A stretch of 64,000 bases of DNA from Hyphomicrobiales bacterium (GCA_025359045.1 JANYHN010000048.1:62001-126000), one strand, 5' to 3'. Counted from the first letter of the stretch, positions 45,428 through 54,980 are shown. Made by a program: numbers and translations. Notes: generated by a model from the letters alone, not told the origin.

Positions 45428-46444
45428 ATGGGTGTTGTCATCGCATTTGAAGGCGGGCAGAGACAGACGGCGAGTTTAGACTCGCTGGTGGCTTTGACCA
45501 ACTCTGATATGGCCTTGGTGAATGATTTCATTTTGGAAAAAGCCCAGAGCCATGTGGAATTAATTCCTGAACTTGCCGGGCATTTGATCAATTCTGGTGG
45601 CAAACGCATCAGGCCGATGTTGACCATCGCTGCGGCGCGGATGTGTGGTTATACCGGGCTGCACCACCTCAAACTTGCGATGAGTGTTGAGTTCATGCAC
45701 ACGGCCACATTGTTGCATGATGATGTGGTGGATGAAAGCGATTTGCGGCGCGGCAAGCAGGCAGCGCGTGTCATTTGGGGTAACCAGGCCTCAGTGTTGG
45801 TCGGTGACTATTTGTTGGGCCAAGCTTTCAAGATGATGGTGGAAACAGGTTCGCTTGATTGCTTGCGGATATTATCTGAAGCGGCTTGCACCATTGCTGA
45901 AGGCGAAGTGTTGCAGCTTTCGGTGAGCCAAGATACGTCAACGACCGAAGATTCATATTTGAAAGTTGTGGGTGCCAAAACTGCCGCGCTCTTTTCGGCT
46001 GCGGCAAAGGTGGGTGGTGTCATTGCTGGTAAGCCACGCAATGCGCAAGAAGCCTTGGAATCCTTTGGGCGCAATTTGGGCATTGCGTTTCAGTTGGTGG
46101 ATGACGCTCTGGATTATTCAGGCAAACAGGCAACACTTGGCAAGGCCGTGGGCGATGATTTTCGCGAGCGAAAGATCACGCTGCCCGTGGTTTTATCATT
46201 CCGGCGCGGCGCTGAAGAAGAGCGCAATTTCTGGAAGCGCGTCATGGAAGACGGTAATCAGACCGACGATGATCTGATCTATGCTACCAAACTAATGGAA
46301 CGCCACAGCGCCATTGCCGACACGATCGAACGTGCGCGGCATTATGGATCAATGGCCTGTGATGCACTGGCGATATTCCCGGATAGTGAATGGAAGACAG
46401 CGTTGCTTGAGTCTGTCGCATTTTGCATTTCACGGGCGCATTAA
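45428..46444 (+). CDS. ispB: Octaprenyl/polyprenyl diphosphate synthase
   Basis: The 338-residue protein is a trans-polyprenyl synthase that builds the ubiquinone side chain from farnesyl diphosphate and isopentenyl diphosphate. The first aspartate-rich motif DDVVD is at 98-102 after LLHD, GGKRIRP at 57-63 binds substrate, and the second motif DDALDY lies near residue 225. Length and layout match IspB-type enzymes. ATG 45428 is chosen over a TTG at 45398 because GAAGG lies six bases before it. It has its own promoter in a 228-base gap and its stop overlaps the convergent decarboxylase gene by 4 bases. Confidence 0.9.
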   Translation: MGVVIAFEGGQRQTASLDSLVALTNSDMALVNDFILEKAQSHVELIPELAGHLINSGGKRIRPMLTIAAARMCGYTGLHHLKLAMSVEFMHTATLLHDDVVDESDLRRGKQAARVIWGNQASVLVGDYLLGQAFKMMVETGSLDCLRILSEAACTIAEGEVLQLSVSQDTSTTEDSYLKVVGAKTAALFSAAAKVGGVIAGKPRNAQEALESFGRNLGIAFQLVDDALDYSGKQATLGKAVGDDFRERKITLPVVLSFRRGAEEERNFWKRVMEDGNQTDDDLIYATKLMERHSAIADTIERARHYGSMACDALAIFPDSEWKTALLESVAFCISRAH

Positions 46445-47907
46445 CTCTTAGACGTCAGTTCGCCACCTAACCGCAACACCTCCTCTACCAGGAGGGTTAA
46501 GTCTTCTTGCTTGGTGCGGTGGTTGGTGATGGCGGCGCGGATACAGTGGCGGCCATTGATTGTCGTGTCCGACGGAGCGGCGATGCCCTGCTCCTGCAGG
46601 CGCAGCATGATTTCTGAGTTGACGGTTTTCAACTGCATTTCATCAGCACCCGCAAATACATAACGAAAACAAACGATATTAATTGACGTTGGCGCCATCA
46701 GTTCAAGCCGGGGCTCAACGTTTACAAGTCCGGTAAGATATTTGGCTTGGGCAATATTTTGGTCAATCAGGCGTCCAAATTTCTCCACTCCATTTTCCTT
46801 GAGCGAAAGCCATACTTTGAGTGCCTTTAAATTGCGGGAAAGTTCCAAGCTGTAATCCGCAAGAAATTCGCCCGACCCTATGCCACGCTGCTTCTCCTCA
46901 AGGTAGGCTGGATGTAAGGCGAAGCTGTCGCGGTGCTGCTTGGCGTCCTTCACCAAAGCGCAGCCCACTTCGAAAGGGGCATGTAGCCATTTGTGCGGAT
47001 CAAGTGATAATGAATCGGCCAATTCGATGCCGTCGACCTTGAATTTATTGGCGGGGGCGATCTTAAGCAACGCGCCGATGCATCCATCGACATGCATCCA
47101 AAGTTTGTTTCGGCCGCAGATTTCGGCAATCGTCTTAATGTCATCGATAGCGCCCGTGTTGGTGGTACCCGCAGTGGCGACCACACAAACTGGTTCTAGG
47201 CCTTTGGCCTTATCTGCCGCAATTGCTGCCTCAAGCACAGCGACATCCATCGTGAAGTCAGGTTTTGAGGCGATGAGGTGAAGTGACTTTGCGCCGAGAC
47301 CCAAGATTTCCAGTCCCTTTTGAATGCAGCTATGGGCTTGGTCAGATGCATAAAATCGTAACGGCTTTGGCAGTGTCATGACGCCTTCAGCGCGTACATC
47401 AATGCCGGCTTTTACATTGCGGGCCACCGTGAGACAGACAAGATTGGCCATTGAGCCTCCGCTCGTAAGCGTTTCCGACGCAGAAGCTGGAAAATCGGTC
47501 ATCGATTTCAACCAACTCACGACTTGACGGTCAAGCTCGCTTGCGGCTGTGTTTCCACCGCCAAGATTCGATCCCTCGATGGCAGCGAGAAAATCAGCCA
47601 GCGCTCCGGTGAAATTACTTGAACCCATATACCAGCCCCAGAACCGGGGGTGAATGTTGCCCATGGAATAGGGAAAAAGATTCTCGGTCAGCGCTTCATA
47701 AGCTTCTGTCACATCACCTTGCGCCTGAGGCAAGGGTGCTTTGAAGAACGCACGGACAGAATCAGGCATGGGTTTCCAAACTGGACGATCCCGCACATTC
47801 GATACATGGGTAATCGCGTCGTCGATCATCCTGTGTGCGAGTGCCGCGGCTTTACCCCAATCCTGCGGATCGAGGGTTTCCTCGGCGTTGTGATCATTGG
47901 CTGGCAT
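46441..47907 (-). CDS. PLP-dependent group II decarboxylase (aromatic-amino-acid decarboxylase-like)
   Basis: The 488-residue protein belongs to the group II pyridoxal-phosphate decarboxylases. The PLP-binding lysine lies in SLDPHKWLHAPFEVG near residue 302, the HVDGCIGALLK segment near 275 holds the cofactor aspartate, and GNIHPRFWGWYMGS near 84 with LTSGGSMANLV near 147 complete the fold. The family includes aromatic-L-amino-acid, tyrosine and glutamate decarboxylases; the sequence is closest in style to the aromatic type but substrate is not fixed. ATG 47907 is preferred to a TTG at 47928 since AGGCGG is 10 bases upstream. It is monocistronic and divergent from the gcv operon. Confidence 0.82.
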   Translation of the reverse strand: MPANDHNAEETLDPQDWGKAAALAHRMIDDAITHVSNVRDRPVWKPMPDSVRAFFKAPLPQAQGDVTEAYEALTENLFPYSMGNIHPRFWGWYMGSSNFTGALADFLAAIEGSNLGGGNTAASELDRQVVSWLKSMTDFPASASETLTSGGSMANLVCLTVARNVKAGIDVRAEGVMTLPKPLRFYASDQAHSCIQKGLEILGLGAKSLHLIASKPDFTMDVAVLEAAIAADKAKGLEPVCVVATAGTTNTGAIDDIKTIAEICGRNKLWMHVDGCIGALLKIAPANKFKVDGIELADSLSLDPHKWLHAPFEVGCALVKDAKQHRDSFALHPAYLEEKQRGIGSGEFLADYSLELSRNLKALKVWLSLKENGVEKFGRLIDQNIAQAKYLTGLVNVEPRLELMAPTSINIVCFRYVFAGADEMQLKTVNSEIMLRLQEQGIAAPSDTTINGRHCIRAAITNHRTKQEDLTLLVEEVLRLGGELTSKS

Positions 47908-48090
47908 TGAATTGTTTCCGCCTTTCAACTTACCCGATATTTTGCAAAGGTTCGAAACCTTTTATACGATTAATGCCTCGTCTAGAGCCAGTGTTTTCAG
48001 ATCAGGCTATTGAGCATTCACTCACTCCTTACGCCTACACTGACTTGACTTTCCAGTGGGCGAGCCTAACCTACAATCAATCGCGTAAAT

Positions 48091-48403
48091 CACCATGCGG
48101 GAGAGACTGGTCCTTAAAATCCAGCGCCGAAGGAGCAACCGCCCCGGAAACTCTCAGGCAAAAGGACCGCTTGGTGAAATATAAATCTGGAGAGCAGAGG
48201 TTGGGCCTTAATCGCCCTGCCGCTCACCGAAGGAGAAAGCAGGGTCGTGTCCTAGATCAACCTGACTTTTGACGGAATCGTCAAAAGTCAGCAAAGTTGA
48301 TCGAAGGTAACAACTTAGGGCGCTTTTGACTTTTCCATGAAAAGTCAAAACGCACGAGTGACGATCAGGCGAAAACTCTCAGGTTCCTGACAGAGGGGGC
48401 AGA
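48091..48403 (+). ncRNA. Tandem glycine riboswitch of the gcvT-gcvH-gcvP operon, with an inserted domain in aptamer II
   Basis: Two glycine aptamers lie head to tail before gcvT. Aptamer I spans 48091-48176, closed by CACCATGCGG pairing with CCGCTTGGTG, with the conserved GGGAGAG, CGCCGAAGGAGCAA and ACTCTCAGGCAAAAGGACC. A short linker leads to aptamer II, 48186-48403, with CTGGAGAG, CACCGAAGGAGAAAGC, GCGAAAACTCTCAGG and ACAGAGGGGGCAGA; TCTG/CAGA close it. Between its two core halves an insertion of about 100 nt is closed by TCGTG/CACGA. A GGGC-CTA-GCCC hairpin and an AGGAG (48437-48441) before the gcvT TTG suggest translational or mixed control; glycine should turn the operon on. Bases 47908-48090 hold nothing else recognised. 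Confidence 0.93.
48250..48352 (+). repeat. Structured insertion in aptamer II of the glycine riboswitch
   Basis: The insertion holds a perfect 12-bp hairpin, TGACTTTTGACG / CGTCAAAAGTCA (48263-48274 and 48279-48290, loop GAAT), nested in a 7-bp helix GATCAAC / GTTGATC (48255-48261 and 48296-48302). A second perfect 12-bp hairpin, TTTTGACTTTTC / GAAAAGTCAAAA (48324-48335 and 48339-48350, loop CAT), follows. The two hairpins share words such as TGACTTTT, so cross-pairing is possible. This looks like a palindromic intergenic repeat grafted into the P3 arm. Origin is inferred. Confidence 0.7.
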
Positions 48404-48450
48404 CTCAGTATGCACTGGGCCTAGCCCTTGATTGTCAGGAGACCAAAATA

Positions 48451-49575
48451 TTGAACGAAACTCTTCAACGCACACCCCTTTATGAAGCGCACAAGGCGCT
48501 TGGCGCAAAGCTTGTGCCTTTTGCCGGCTATGAAATGCCGGTGCAATATCCAACTGGCGTACTGGCTGAACATAATTGGACAAGGGCTAATGCGGGCCTT
48601 TTTGATGTGTCTCATATGGGGCAGTGCTTTATCGTTGGCCCAGATTTTGAAACCACATCACGCGCCATGGAAAAATTGGTGCCTGCCGATATTGTGGGCC
48701 TGGCCCCACATCAACAGCGCTATTCTCAGCTACTGAATGAAGGCGGTGGAATTCTTGATGATCTGATGATCACTAGAGCTGCCTATAAAAATTATGAAGG
48801 CTGGCTTTATGTGGTGGTCAATGCCTCGCGCAAGCAACCAGACTATGCGCATATCGAAAACCATTTGCCTGAAGGAATAAAACTCCAGCGCGGCGAAGAC
48901 ATGGCCTTGCTCGCATTGCAGGGGCCTAAAGCTGTCGAAGTTCTGGAAAAATTTGCACCCGCTGCTGCTGATCTCAACTTTATGCACTACGCAGCGCTGG
49001 ATATTGAAGGCATTGCGGCTCATGTCACAAGATGTGGCTACAGTGGCGAAGACGGTTTTGAACTATCGGTCTTTGCGAAAGATGCCGCTCGGTTATGGGA
49101 TTTGCTGATGGTGGATGTTTTAGTGCGACCCATTGGTTTGGGCGCGCGGGATTCATTGCGGCTTGAGGCAGGCCTTTGCTTATATGGTCATGAGCTCGAT
49201 GAAAGCACGTCGCCGAACGAAGCAGGTTTGCTGTGGTCGATTGCCAAACGGCGGCGCGAGGAAGGTGGGTTTATTGGTGCCTCTCGTGTTCAAAAGGAAT
49301 GGGCTCAAGGCGTTTCGCGCAAGCGTGTGGGCATTAGGCCGGATGGGCGCGCGCCGGCACGCGATGGTACCGAAATTCAAAATGTCGACGGTCGCAAAAT
49401 TGGCGTGATTACGTCTGGCGGCTTTGGGCCGACGGTGAATGGCCCGATTGCCATGGGTTATGTTGAAACAGCTTTTGCAGATGTGGGCACGAAAGTGAAC
49501 CTCATCGTGCGCGGACAGGCCCTGCCGGCGCAAATTTTCAAACTCCCTTTCATTCCAAACAATTTCAGACGTTAA
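48451..49575 (+). CDS. gcvT: Glycine cleavage system T protein (aminomethyltransferase)
   Basis: The 374-residue T protein moves the methylene of glycine from the H-protein lipoamide to tetrahydrofolate and releases ammonia. The N-terminus [20 protein letters not shown] and FDVSHMGQ near residue 50, then [10 protein letters not shown] near 98 and [12 protein letters not shown] near 197, match the family, and [22 protein letters not shown] near 233-254 carries the folate-site region. The start is a TTG after AGGAG, at 9 bases. It opens gcvT-gcvH-gcvP under the glycine riboswitch. Length is typical. Confidence 0.95.
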   Translation: MNETLQRTPLYEAHKALGAKLVPFAGYEMPVQYPTGVLAEHNWTRANAGLFDVSHMGQCFIVGPDFETTSRAMEKLVPADIVGLAPHQQRYSQLLNEGGGILDDLMITRAAYKNYEGWLYVVVNASRKQPDYAHIENHLPEGIKLQRGEDMALLALQGPKAVEVLEKFAPAAADLNFMHYAALDIEGIAAHVTRCGYSGEDGFELSVFAKDAARLWDLLMVDVLVRPIGLGARDSLRLEAGLCLYGHELDESTSPNEAGLLWSIAKRRREEGGFIGASRVQKEWAQGVSRKRVGIRPDGRAPARDGTEIQNVDGRKIGVITSGGFGPTVNGPIAMGYVETAFADVGTKVNLIVRGQALPAQIFKLPFIPNNFRR

Positions 49576-49585
49576 AGGAACAGCC

Positions 49586-49951
49586 ATGAACAAAGTATTT
49601 TCGAAAGATCACGAGTGGGTAACGGTTGAAGGCGATGTGGCCACCATCGGAATTACCAACCATGCGCAAGAACAATTGGGCGATGTGGTGTTTGTCGAAC
49701 TGCCAAAGATTGGCGCCAACGTGGTGTGCGACGCCTCCATCGCGGTGGTTGAAAGTGTGAAGGCTGCAAGTGAGATCTATGTGCCAGTGTCTGGTGAAAT
49801 TGTTGCGATCAACAATGAGCTGACAGGAGACCCCGCTTTGGTCAACCGTGATGCGGAAGGCGAAGCGTGGTTTTTTAAAGTGAAGCTCGCCAAGCCCGAT
49901 GAGCTTGCCAAGCTGATGGATAAAGCTGCTTACGATAAGTTTGTGGGGTAA
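49586..49951 (+). CDS. gcvH: Glycine cleavage system H protein
   Basis: The 121-residue lipoyl carrier shuttles the aminomethyl group between P, T and L proteins. The lipoylated lysine is K59 in [12 protein letters not shown]. The opening [20 protein letters not shown] and the closing [11 protein letters not shown] are the normal ends. It starts 10 bases after gcvT with GGAA as its likely ribosome site and is followed by gcvP 3 bases later. It is full length with no visible defect. Confidence 0.96.
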   Translation: MNKVFSKDHEWVTVEGDVATIGITNHAQEQLGDVVFVELPKIGANVVCDASIAVVESVKAASEIYVPVSGEIVAINNELTGDPALVNRDAEGEAWFFKVKLAKPDELAKLMDKAAYDKFVG

Positions 49952-49954
49952 GAA

Positions 49955-52777
49955 ATGACGACCGACTTTATTGCCCGCCACATCGGCCCTTCTGCTGCTG
50001 ATACAGCCGCGATGCTTAAAGTACTAGGTGCAACGTCGCTTGATGATTTCATCAACAAGGCCGTGCCTGTAGAAATCCGTTCCAAGCGCGCATTAGAACT
50101 TCGCCCTGCCTTAAATGAGCGTGATGCGCTTTCGCATTTGCGTAAAGTTGCAGATAAGAATCAAGTTTTCACATCAATGATCGGCATGGGATATTATGGC
50201 ACGATCACGCCAAATGTTATTCTGCGCAACGTGTTGGAAAACCCCGGCTGGTATACGGCTTACACACCCTATCAAGCAGAGGTGAGCCAAGGCCGTCTTG
50301 AGGCGCTGCTAAATTATCAGCAAATGGTTGTGGATTTGACGGGTATGGAAATTGCCAACGCTTCGCTGCTTGATGAAGCAACGGCGGCGGCTGAAGCTAT
50401 GGTTATGGCCAAGCGCGTGGCGAAATCATCAGCTTCAGTATTTTTTGTAGATTCTGATACACATCCACAAACGATTGCTGTGTTGCAAACGCGGGCGCGT
50501 GGTTTCGGTATTCAAATTGAAATTGGTGATCCACTTGTGGATTTAAAACCTGCGAAAGTTTTTGCGGGTCTGTTTTCATATCCGGGCTCTTCAGGGCAGC
50601 TACGTGATTTCACATCCACTATTTCTGACCTACATGGCGCTGGCGCATTGGCGATTGTGGCTTCGGATCTACTAGCGCTGGCACTGCTCAAATCTCCCGG
50701 TGAAATGGGTGCTGACATTGCTTTGGGTTCGGCCCAGCGTTTTGGTGTTCCCATGGGTTACGGCGGGCCACACGCGGCTTTTTTTGCCACGAAAGATGAA
50801 TTTAAACGGGTAATGCCTGGCCGTCTGATTGGTGTTTCGGTTGATGCCAAGGGCAACCGCGCCTTGCGCATGGCGTTGCAAACACGCGAGCAGCATATCC
50901 GCCGCGATAAAGCCACCAGCAATATCTGCACGGCGCAAGTTTTACTTTCGGTAATGGCGGCAATGTATGCCACCTATCATGGGCCAGAAGGTATTCGGTC
51001 GATTGCAAACCATGCGCATCAATGCGCAGCACAGTTTGCGGAAGCCGTGAGAGTTGCGGGCTTCTTAATTGTGAATGATGGTTTCTTTGACACGGTAACA
51101 GTTCGCACTTTTGGTAACGCCAAGAAGATTGTGGCAGCGGCCAAGAAGTTAAGAATTAATTTGCGGTTAGTCGATGTTGATCGTGTCGCCGTGGCCTTTG
51201 ATGAGAGCACGCGCGAAGATGATTTGATCCGGGCACTGAGCGTATTCGGTGCGAAACTTGGCAAGAGTGCAGCTGGCATTCCGACCCAACTTAAGCGTCA
51301 ATCGGAATATCTCACCCATCCCATATTCAGTTCTTATCATTCTGAAACCGAGATGATGCGTTATCTGCGTCATCTTCAATCAAAGGACCTTGCGCTTGAT
51401 CAAGCGATGATTCCACTTGGTTCATGCACCATGAAGCTCAATGCCGCATCAGAAATGATCCCCGTCACTTGGCGGAATTTTGCGCATATGCATCCCTTTG
51501 CTCCTGTTGATCAAGCTAAAGGTTATGCTGAGTTGTTTGATGATCTTCAAAAAATGCTCTGTGAAATAACGGGATTTGATGCGGTGTCGTTGCAGCCGAA
51601 CGCTGGCAGCCAAGGTGAATTTGCGGGGCTTTTGGCGATCCGTGATTATCATGATGCGAGTGGCGGAAAAAATCGCGATGTGTGTTTAATTCCTGTGTCG
51701 GCTCATGGCACCAACCCAGCCTCTGCTGCTATGTGTGGCATGAAAATTGTGGTGGTGGCGTGCGATCTGCACGGAAATGTGGATGTGGCTGATCTTGAAG
51801 CCAAGGCAAAGACCAATGCTGCAAACCTTGCCGCGCTCATGATCACCTATCCTTCAACCCATGGCGTGTTTGAAAATTCGATCATCGACATTTGTAAAAT
51901 CATTCACGACAATGGTGGCCAAGTTTACCTTGATGGCGCCAACCTTAATGCCCAAGTTGGCTTGATGCGGCCTGCAGAACTTGGCGCTGATGTATGCCAT
52001 ATGAATTTACACAAGACCTTCTGCATTCCACATGGCGGAGGCGGGCCCGGCATGGGTCCAATCGGTGTGCGGGCGCATTTAATTCCATATCTGCCGGGGC
52101 ATAGTGTAATTGCGATCGACAAACGCAAGAAGCACGCGGTTTCCGCAGCACCATGGGGTTCGGCTTCAATTCTTCCGATCTCATGGATGTACATCGCGAT
52201 GATGGGGGGAGAGGGTTTAACGCAGGCAACAAAGATCGCCATTCTCAGCGCCAATTATATAGCCAAGCGGTTAAACCCGCATTTTCCAGTGCTTTACACA
52301 AGCGCTTCGGGCCATGTGGCGCATGAGTGCATTATTGATCTACGCTGGATGAAAGAACGGGCGGGAATCACAGTGGACGATGTGGCCAAGCGCCTTGCTG
52401 ATTATGGTTTCCACGCGCCGACCATGAGTTTCCCAGTGGTTGATACATTGATGATCGAGCCTACAGAATCCGAAGCCAAGCGAGAGCTTGATCGGTATTG
52501 TGATGCGATGATCGCCATTGCGGGCGAGATTTCTGATGTGGAACATGGCCGCGCCGATAAGGTGGATAACGTGCTGAAAAATGCACCGCACACACATGGC
52601 GAATTGTTTGGTGAATGGCCGCATCCTTATTCAAAAGAGCAAGCCTTCTTCCCGCTCAAAGGTTACACCAATGATAAATATTGGCCGACTGTTGCGCGGG
52701 TCGACAATGTTTACGGTGATCGCAACTTGATGTGCACGTGCCCACCGATTGAAGAATATCTGGAGGCAGCCGAATAA
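49955..52777 (+). CDS. gcvP: Glycine dehydrogenase (decarboxylating), P protein
   Basis: The 940-residue single-chain P protein decarboxylates glycine with PLP and loads the aminomethyl group on GcvH. It has both halves fused: the N-terminal half includes [18 protein letters not shown] near residue 73, and the C-terminal half bears the PLP lysine in [19 protein letters not shown] near residue 690. ARHIGPS at the start and [16 protein letters not shown] near 487 are typical. The ATG at 49955 is 3 bases after gcvH. Its end overlaps the frame of the next gene only if that starts upstream; the chosen aspA start is one base beyond its stop. Confidence 0.95.
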   Translation: MTTDFIARHIGPSAADTAAMLKVLGATSLDDFINKAVPVEIRSKRALELRPALNERDALSHLRKVADKNQVFTSMIGMGYYGTITPNVILRNVLENPGWYTAYTPYQAEVSQGRLEALLNYQQMVVDLTGMEIANASLLDEATAAAEAMVMAKRVAKSSASVFFVDSDTHPQTIAVLQTRARGFGIQIEIGDPLVDLKPAKVFAGLFSYPGSSGQLRDFTSTISDLHGAGALAIVASDLLALALLKSPGEMGADIALGSAQRFGVPMGYGGPHAAFFATKDEFKRVMPGRLIGVSVDAKGNRALRMALQTREQHIRRDKATSNICTAQVLLSVMAAMYATYHGPEGIRSIANHAHQCAAQFAEAVRVAGFLIVNDGFFDTVTVRTFGNAKKIVAAAKKLRINLRLVDVDRVAVAFDESTREDDLIRALSVFGAKLGKSAAGIPTQLKRQSEYLTHPIFSSYHSETEMMRYLRHLQSKDLALDQAMIPLGSCTMKLNAASEMIPVTWRNFAHMHPFAPVDQAKGYAELFDDLQKMLCEITGFDAVSLQPNAGSQGEFAGLLAIRDYHDASGGKNRDVCLIPVSAHGTNPASAAMCGMKIVVVACDLHGNVDVADLEAKAKTNAANLAALMITYPSTHGVFENSIIDICKIIHDNGGQVYLDGANLNAQVGLMRPAELGADVCHMNLHKTFCIPHGGGGPGMGPIGVRAHLIPYLPGHSVIAIDKRKKHAVSAAPWGSASILPISWMYIAMMGGEGLTQATKIAILSANYIAKRLNPHFPVLYTSASGHVAHECIIDLRWMKERAGITVDDVAKRLADYGFHAPTMSFPVVDTLMIEPTESEAKRELDRYCDAMIAIAGEISDVEHGRADKVDNVLKNAPHTHGELFGEWPHPYSKEQAFFPLKGYTNDKYWPTVARVDNVYGDRNLMCTCPPIEEYLEAAE

Positions 52778-52778
52778 G

Positions 52779-54194
52779 ATGGCAACAACTCGGATCGAAA
52801 CTGACTCATTGGGAAGTGTTGAGCTTCCGAGTAATGTTTATTATGGTGTTCACACTGCCCGCGCAGCATCCAATTTTCCAATCACGGGCATGCTGCTCCG
52901 CGATTATCCAGAACTCATTCAATCGCTTGGGATGGTCAAAAAAGCGGCCGCGCTCACAAACATCGAGCTGGGTGAACTTGATCAGCGCATTGGCCAGGCG
53001 ATATTGCGAGCTTGCGACCGATTGATTGCGGGCGAGGCCAATGACCAATTCATTGTCGATATGTTGCAGGGAGGTGCAGGCACTTCGACCAACATGAATG
53101 CCAATGAGGTGATTGCAAACATCGCACTACGTGAATTGCAAAAGCCAGCGGGTCAATATGATGTGGTCAACCCCAACGATCACGTCAATCTTTCTCAATC
53201 AACGAATGACGTCTATCCGACGGCGGCGCGCCTCACTATGGTTCGCGCCTGTCCTGCATTAATTGCTGAGTTGCTGGCGCTCAAGGCAGCTTTTTTGGGG
53301 AAAGCTGCTGAGTTTCACGACGTGATCAAAGTAGGGCGCACACAGTTGATGGATGCCGTTCCCATGCGGCTTGGCCATGAGTTCAGGGCTTTTGGTGTAA
53401 CGATTGGTGAAGATGCTGACCGTCTTACAGAAGTTGCGAATTTGTTGCGCGAGGTCAATCTCGGCGGCACGGCGATTGGCACGGGCCTCAACACGCCGGA
53501 TGGTTATACGAAGACCGTGATCGAACATCTATCTAAAATATCGGGTGAGCGAATGATCGGCGCGGGCGATCTGATTGAGGCGACCTCTGACATGGGCGCT
53601 TTTATCACTTTTTCTGGTGTGTTGAAACGCGTGGCAGTGAAGCTTTCAAAAATCTGCAACGATCTTCGCCTGCTCAACAGTGGGCCACGGGCTGGCTTTG
53701 GTGAAATCAGGCTGCCTGCTGTCCAAGCTGGTTCCTCAATTATGCCGGGCAAGGTAAATCCGGTTATGCCAGAGGTTATCAATCAGATCGCTTATCAAGT
53801 GATCGGCAATGATTTGACCGTGACAATGGCGGGAGAGGCTGGCCAGCTTCAGCTGAATGCGATGGAGCCGGTGATTGTCTTGAATATTTTGCAATCAATG
53901 CGCATGCTCACGCGTGGCATGAAAGTGCTGCGTGAGAAATGTGTTGTGGGCATCGAAGCCGATGCTGAGCGATGCAAGCATTTGCTGGAGCATTCGTTGG
54001 TTGCTGTCACAGCCATTAATCCTTACGTGGGTTATTCCACGGCCAGTGAAGTAGCGAAGGAAGCTTTGAAAACTGGAAAGTCTTTGCGCGCCGTGGTGTT
54101 GGACCGAGGTCTTATGTCCGAGTTGCAACTGAACGAAGCATTTTCGACTGAAAATCTTTTGGGCCAGGTGGCAAGAAAGCGAATTGAAGTTTGA
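52779..54194 (+). CDS. aspA: Aspartate ammonia-lyase
   Basis: The 471-residue protein is of the aspartase/fumarase superfamily and would split aspartate to fumarate and ammonia. DSLGSVELPSNVYYGVHTAR opens it, NDHVNLSQSTNDVYPTAARL near residue 136 and GRTQLMDAVPM near 185 hold substrate residues, and the SS-loop signature GSSIMPGKVNPVMPE with the catalytic serine is near residue 315. The pattern is that of AspA rather than fumarase C. ATG 52779 starts directly after gcvP, with GGAGG 12 bases before. Co-transcription with the glycine cleavage genes is likely and unusual; both routes release ammonia. No residue seems missing. Confidence 0.88.
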   Translation: MATTRIETDSLGSVELPSNVYYGVHTARAASNFPITGMLLRDYPELIQSLGMVKKAAALTNIELGELDQRIGQAILRACDRLIAGEANDQFIVDMLQGGAGTSTNMNANEVIANIALRELQKPAGQYDVVNPNDHVNLSQSTNDVYPTAARLTMVRACPALIAELLALKAAFLGKAAEFHDVIKVGRTQLMDAVPMRLGHEFRAFGVTIGEDADRLTEVANLLREVNLGGTAIGTGLNTPDGYTKTVIEHLSKISGERMIGAGDLIEATSDMGAFITFSGVLKRVAVKLSKICNDLRLLNSGPRAGFGEIRLPAVQAGSSIMPGKVNPVMPEVINQIAYQVIGNDLTVTMAGEAGQLQLNAMEPVIVLNILQSMRMLTRGMKVLREKCVVGIEADAERCKHLLEHSLVAVTAINPYVGYSTASEVAKEALKTGKSLRAVVLDRGLMSELQLNEAFSTENLLGQVARKRIEV

Positions 54195-54203
54195 TAGGCT
54201 GAA

Positions 54204-54242
54204 TTGACTTTCTTAAATATTCTGACTAGTCTGACTAGTCAG
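54204..54242 (+). promoter_or_regulatory. Promoter with palindromic operator of the toxin-antitoxin pair
   Basis: A -35-like TTGACT (54204-54209) is followed after 17 bases by TAGTCT (54227-54232). Two copies of CTGACTAGT (54222-54230 and 54231-54239) overlap it, and the second extends to the perfect palindrome CTGACTAGTCAG (54231-54242). It ends 16 bases before the antitoxin ATG. Toxin-antitoxin operons normally repress themselves through such dyads. Binding is inferred. Confidence 0.6.
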
Positions 54243-54258
54243 GATTGGAATTCATCCC

Positions 54259-54531
54259 ATGAACAAGCATACCCGAGTCTGGTCTCTCCAAGATGCCAAA
54301 GCCAAGTTCAGTGAACTTGTACGCTTAACCCAAAGCGAAGGGCCGCAGACCGTTACAATTCATGGCGCACCCGCAGTCGTGGTTTCAGCGATTGCTCAAA
54401 ATAAAATTAACTTTTCGGACAAGACGGGCGCAGATTTTGTGGAAGCACTTTCGGCTGGTCCGCCAATTGATTTTGACTTGCCTGAACGACCTGCTGCCAA
54501 TCATGACCGCGATTTCAGGTTTGAAGATTGA
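54259..54531 (+). CDS. Phd/YefM-family antitoxin
   Basis: The 90-residue protein has the Phd/YefM N-terminal DNA-binding half, with WSLQDAKAKFSELVRLTQSEGPQ near residues 8-30 and ITIHG-like VTIHGAPAVVVSA near 33-45. The C-terminal half is variable and acidic, suited to wrapping the toxin. It precedes a PIN-domain toxin gene, with a few bases between the antitoxin stop and the toxin ATG, so they form one operon. The upstream palindrome is the likely autoregulatory site. Such antitoxins are unstable and neutralise the toxin. Confidence 0.85.
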   Translation: MNKHTRVWSLQDAKAKFSELVRLTQSEGPQTVTIHGAPAVVVSAIAQNKINFSDKTGADFVEALSAGPPIDFDLPERPAANHDRDFRFED

Positions 54532-54535
54532 TGAA

Positions 54536-54979
54536 ATGACTGGGTATTTGCTCGACACAAACGTCATCTCAGAGATAAGAAAATCAAATCGTTCGCAAAA
54601 CGTAATAAATTGGCTGAGCGAGCAAGAAGTGTGGCTGCTTTACACCTCTGAAGTCACCATGGCGGAACTCACCTTTGGAGCTGAACTCACCGAGGATCTT
54701 ACGAAACGGCACCTGTTGAAGCAGTGGATCGCTGAAACGATCCGGCCTTGGATGCAGGGTCGTACGTTGAAGGTTACCGAAGGTGTGCTGTTGCGGTGGC
54801 GAATATTGTCAGCCCACATGAAAAAGAACCATCGCTATTCTCCCGAAATAGGCATGCTGATTGCTGCAGTGGCCGCAGAAAATGATCTCATTGTCGTAAC
54901 AAGGGACCAAAGTCCTTTTGTCCTGAGCGGCGTTTCGACTTTCAACCCCTGGACGGGCGAGCGCTTCAACGGAGCATAA
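54536..54979 (+). CDS. vapC: PIN-domain toxin, VapC type, with altered acidic site
   Basis: The 147-residue protein is a PIN-domain ribonuclease-like toxin of the VapC/FitB type. YLLDTNVISEIRKS at residues 4-17 carries D7, and EVTMAELTFG near 39-48 carries E44. In the third active-site segment, where most members have D two residues before LIAA, this has G106 in PEIGMLIAAVA, though E104 is close. In the fourth, TRN-x-x-DF reads TRDQSPF, giving D124 and P127. Two of the four metal ligands are therefore uncertain, and activity is open. The ATG at 54536 follows the antitoxin stop closely; a longer frame back to 54362 overlaps the antitoxin out of frame and is rejected. Confidence 0.82.
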   Translation: MTGYLLDTNVISEIRKSNRSQNVINWLSEQEVWLLYTSEVTMAELTFGAELTEDLTKRHLLKQWIAETIRPWMQGRTLKVTEGVLLRWRILSAHMKKNHRYSPEIGMLIAAVAAENDLIVVTRDQSPFVLSGVSTFNPWTGERFNGA

Positions 54980-54980
54980 A

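Noticed and set aside
54362-54535. A longer N-terminus for the PIN toxin
   Set aside because: It would overlap the antitoxin gene out of frame and place 58 odd residues before the conserved start strand.
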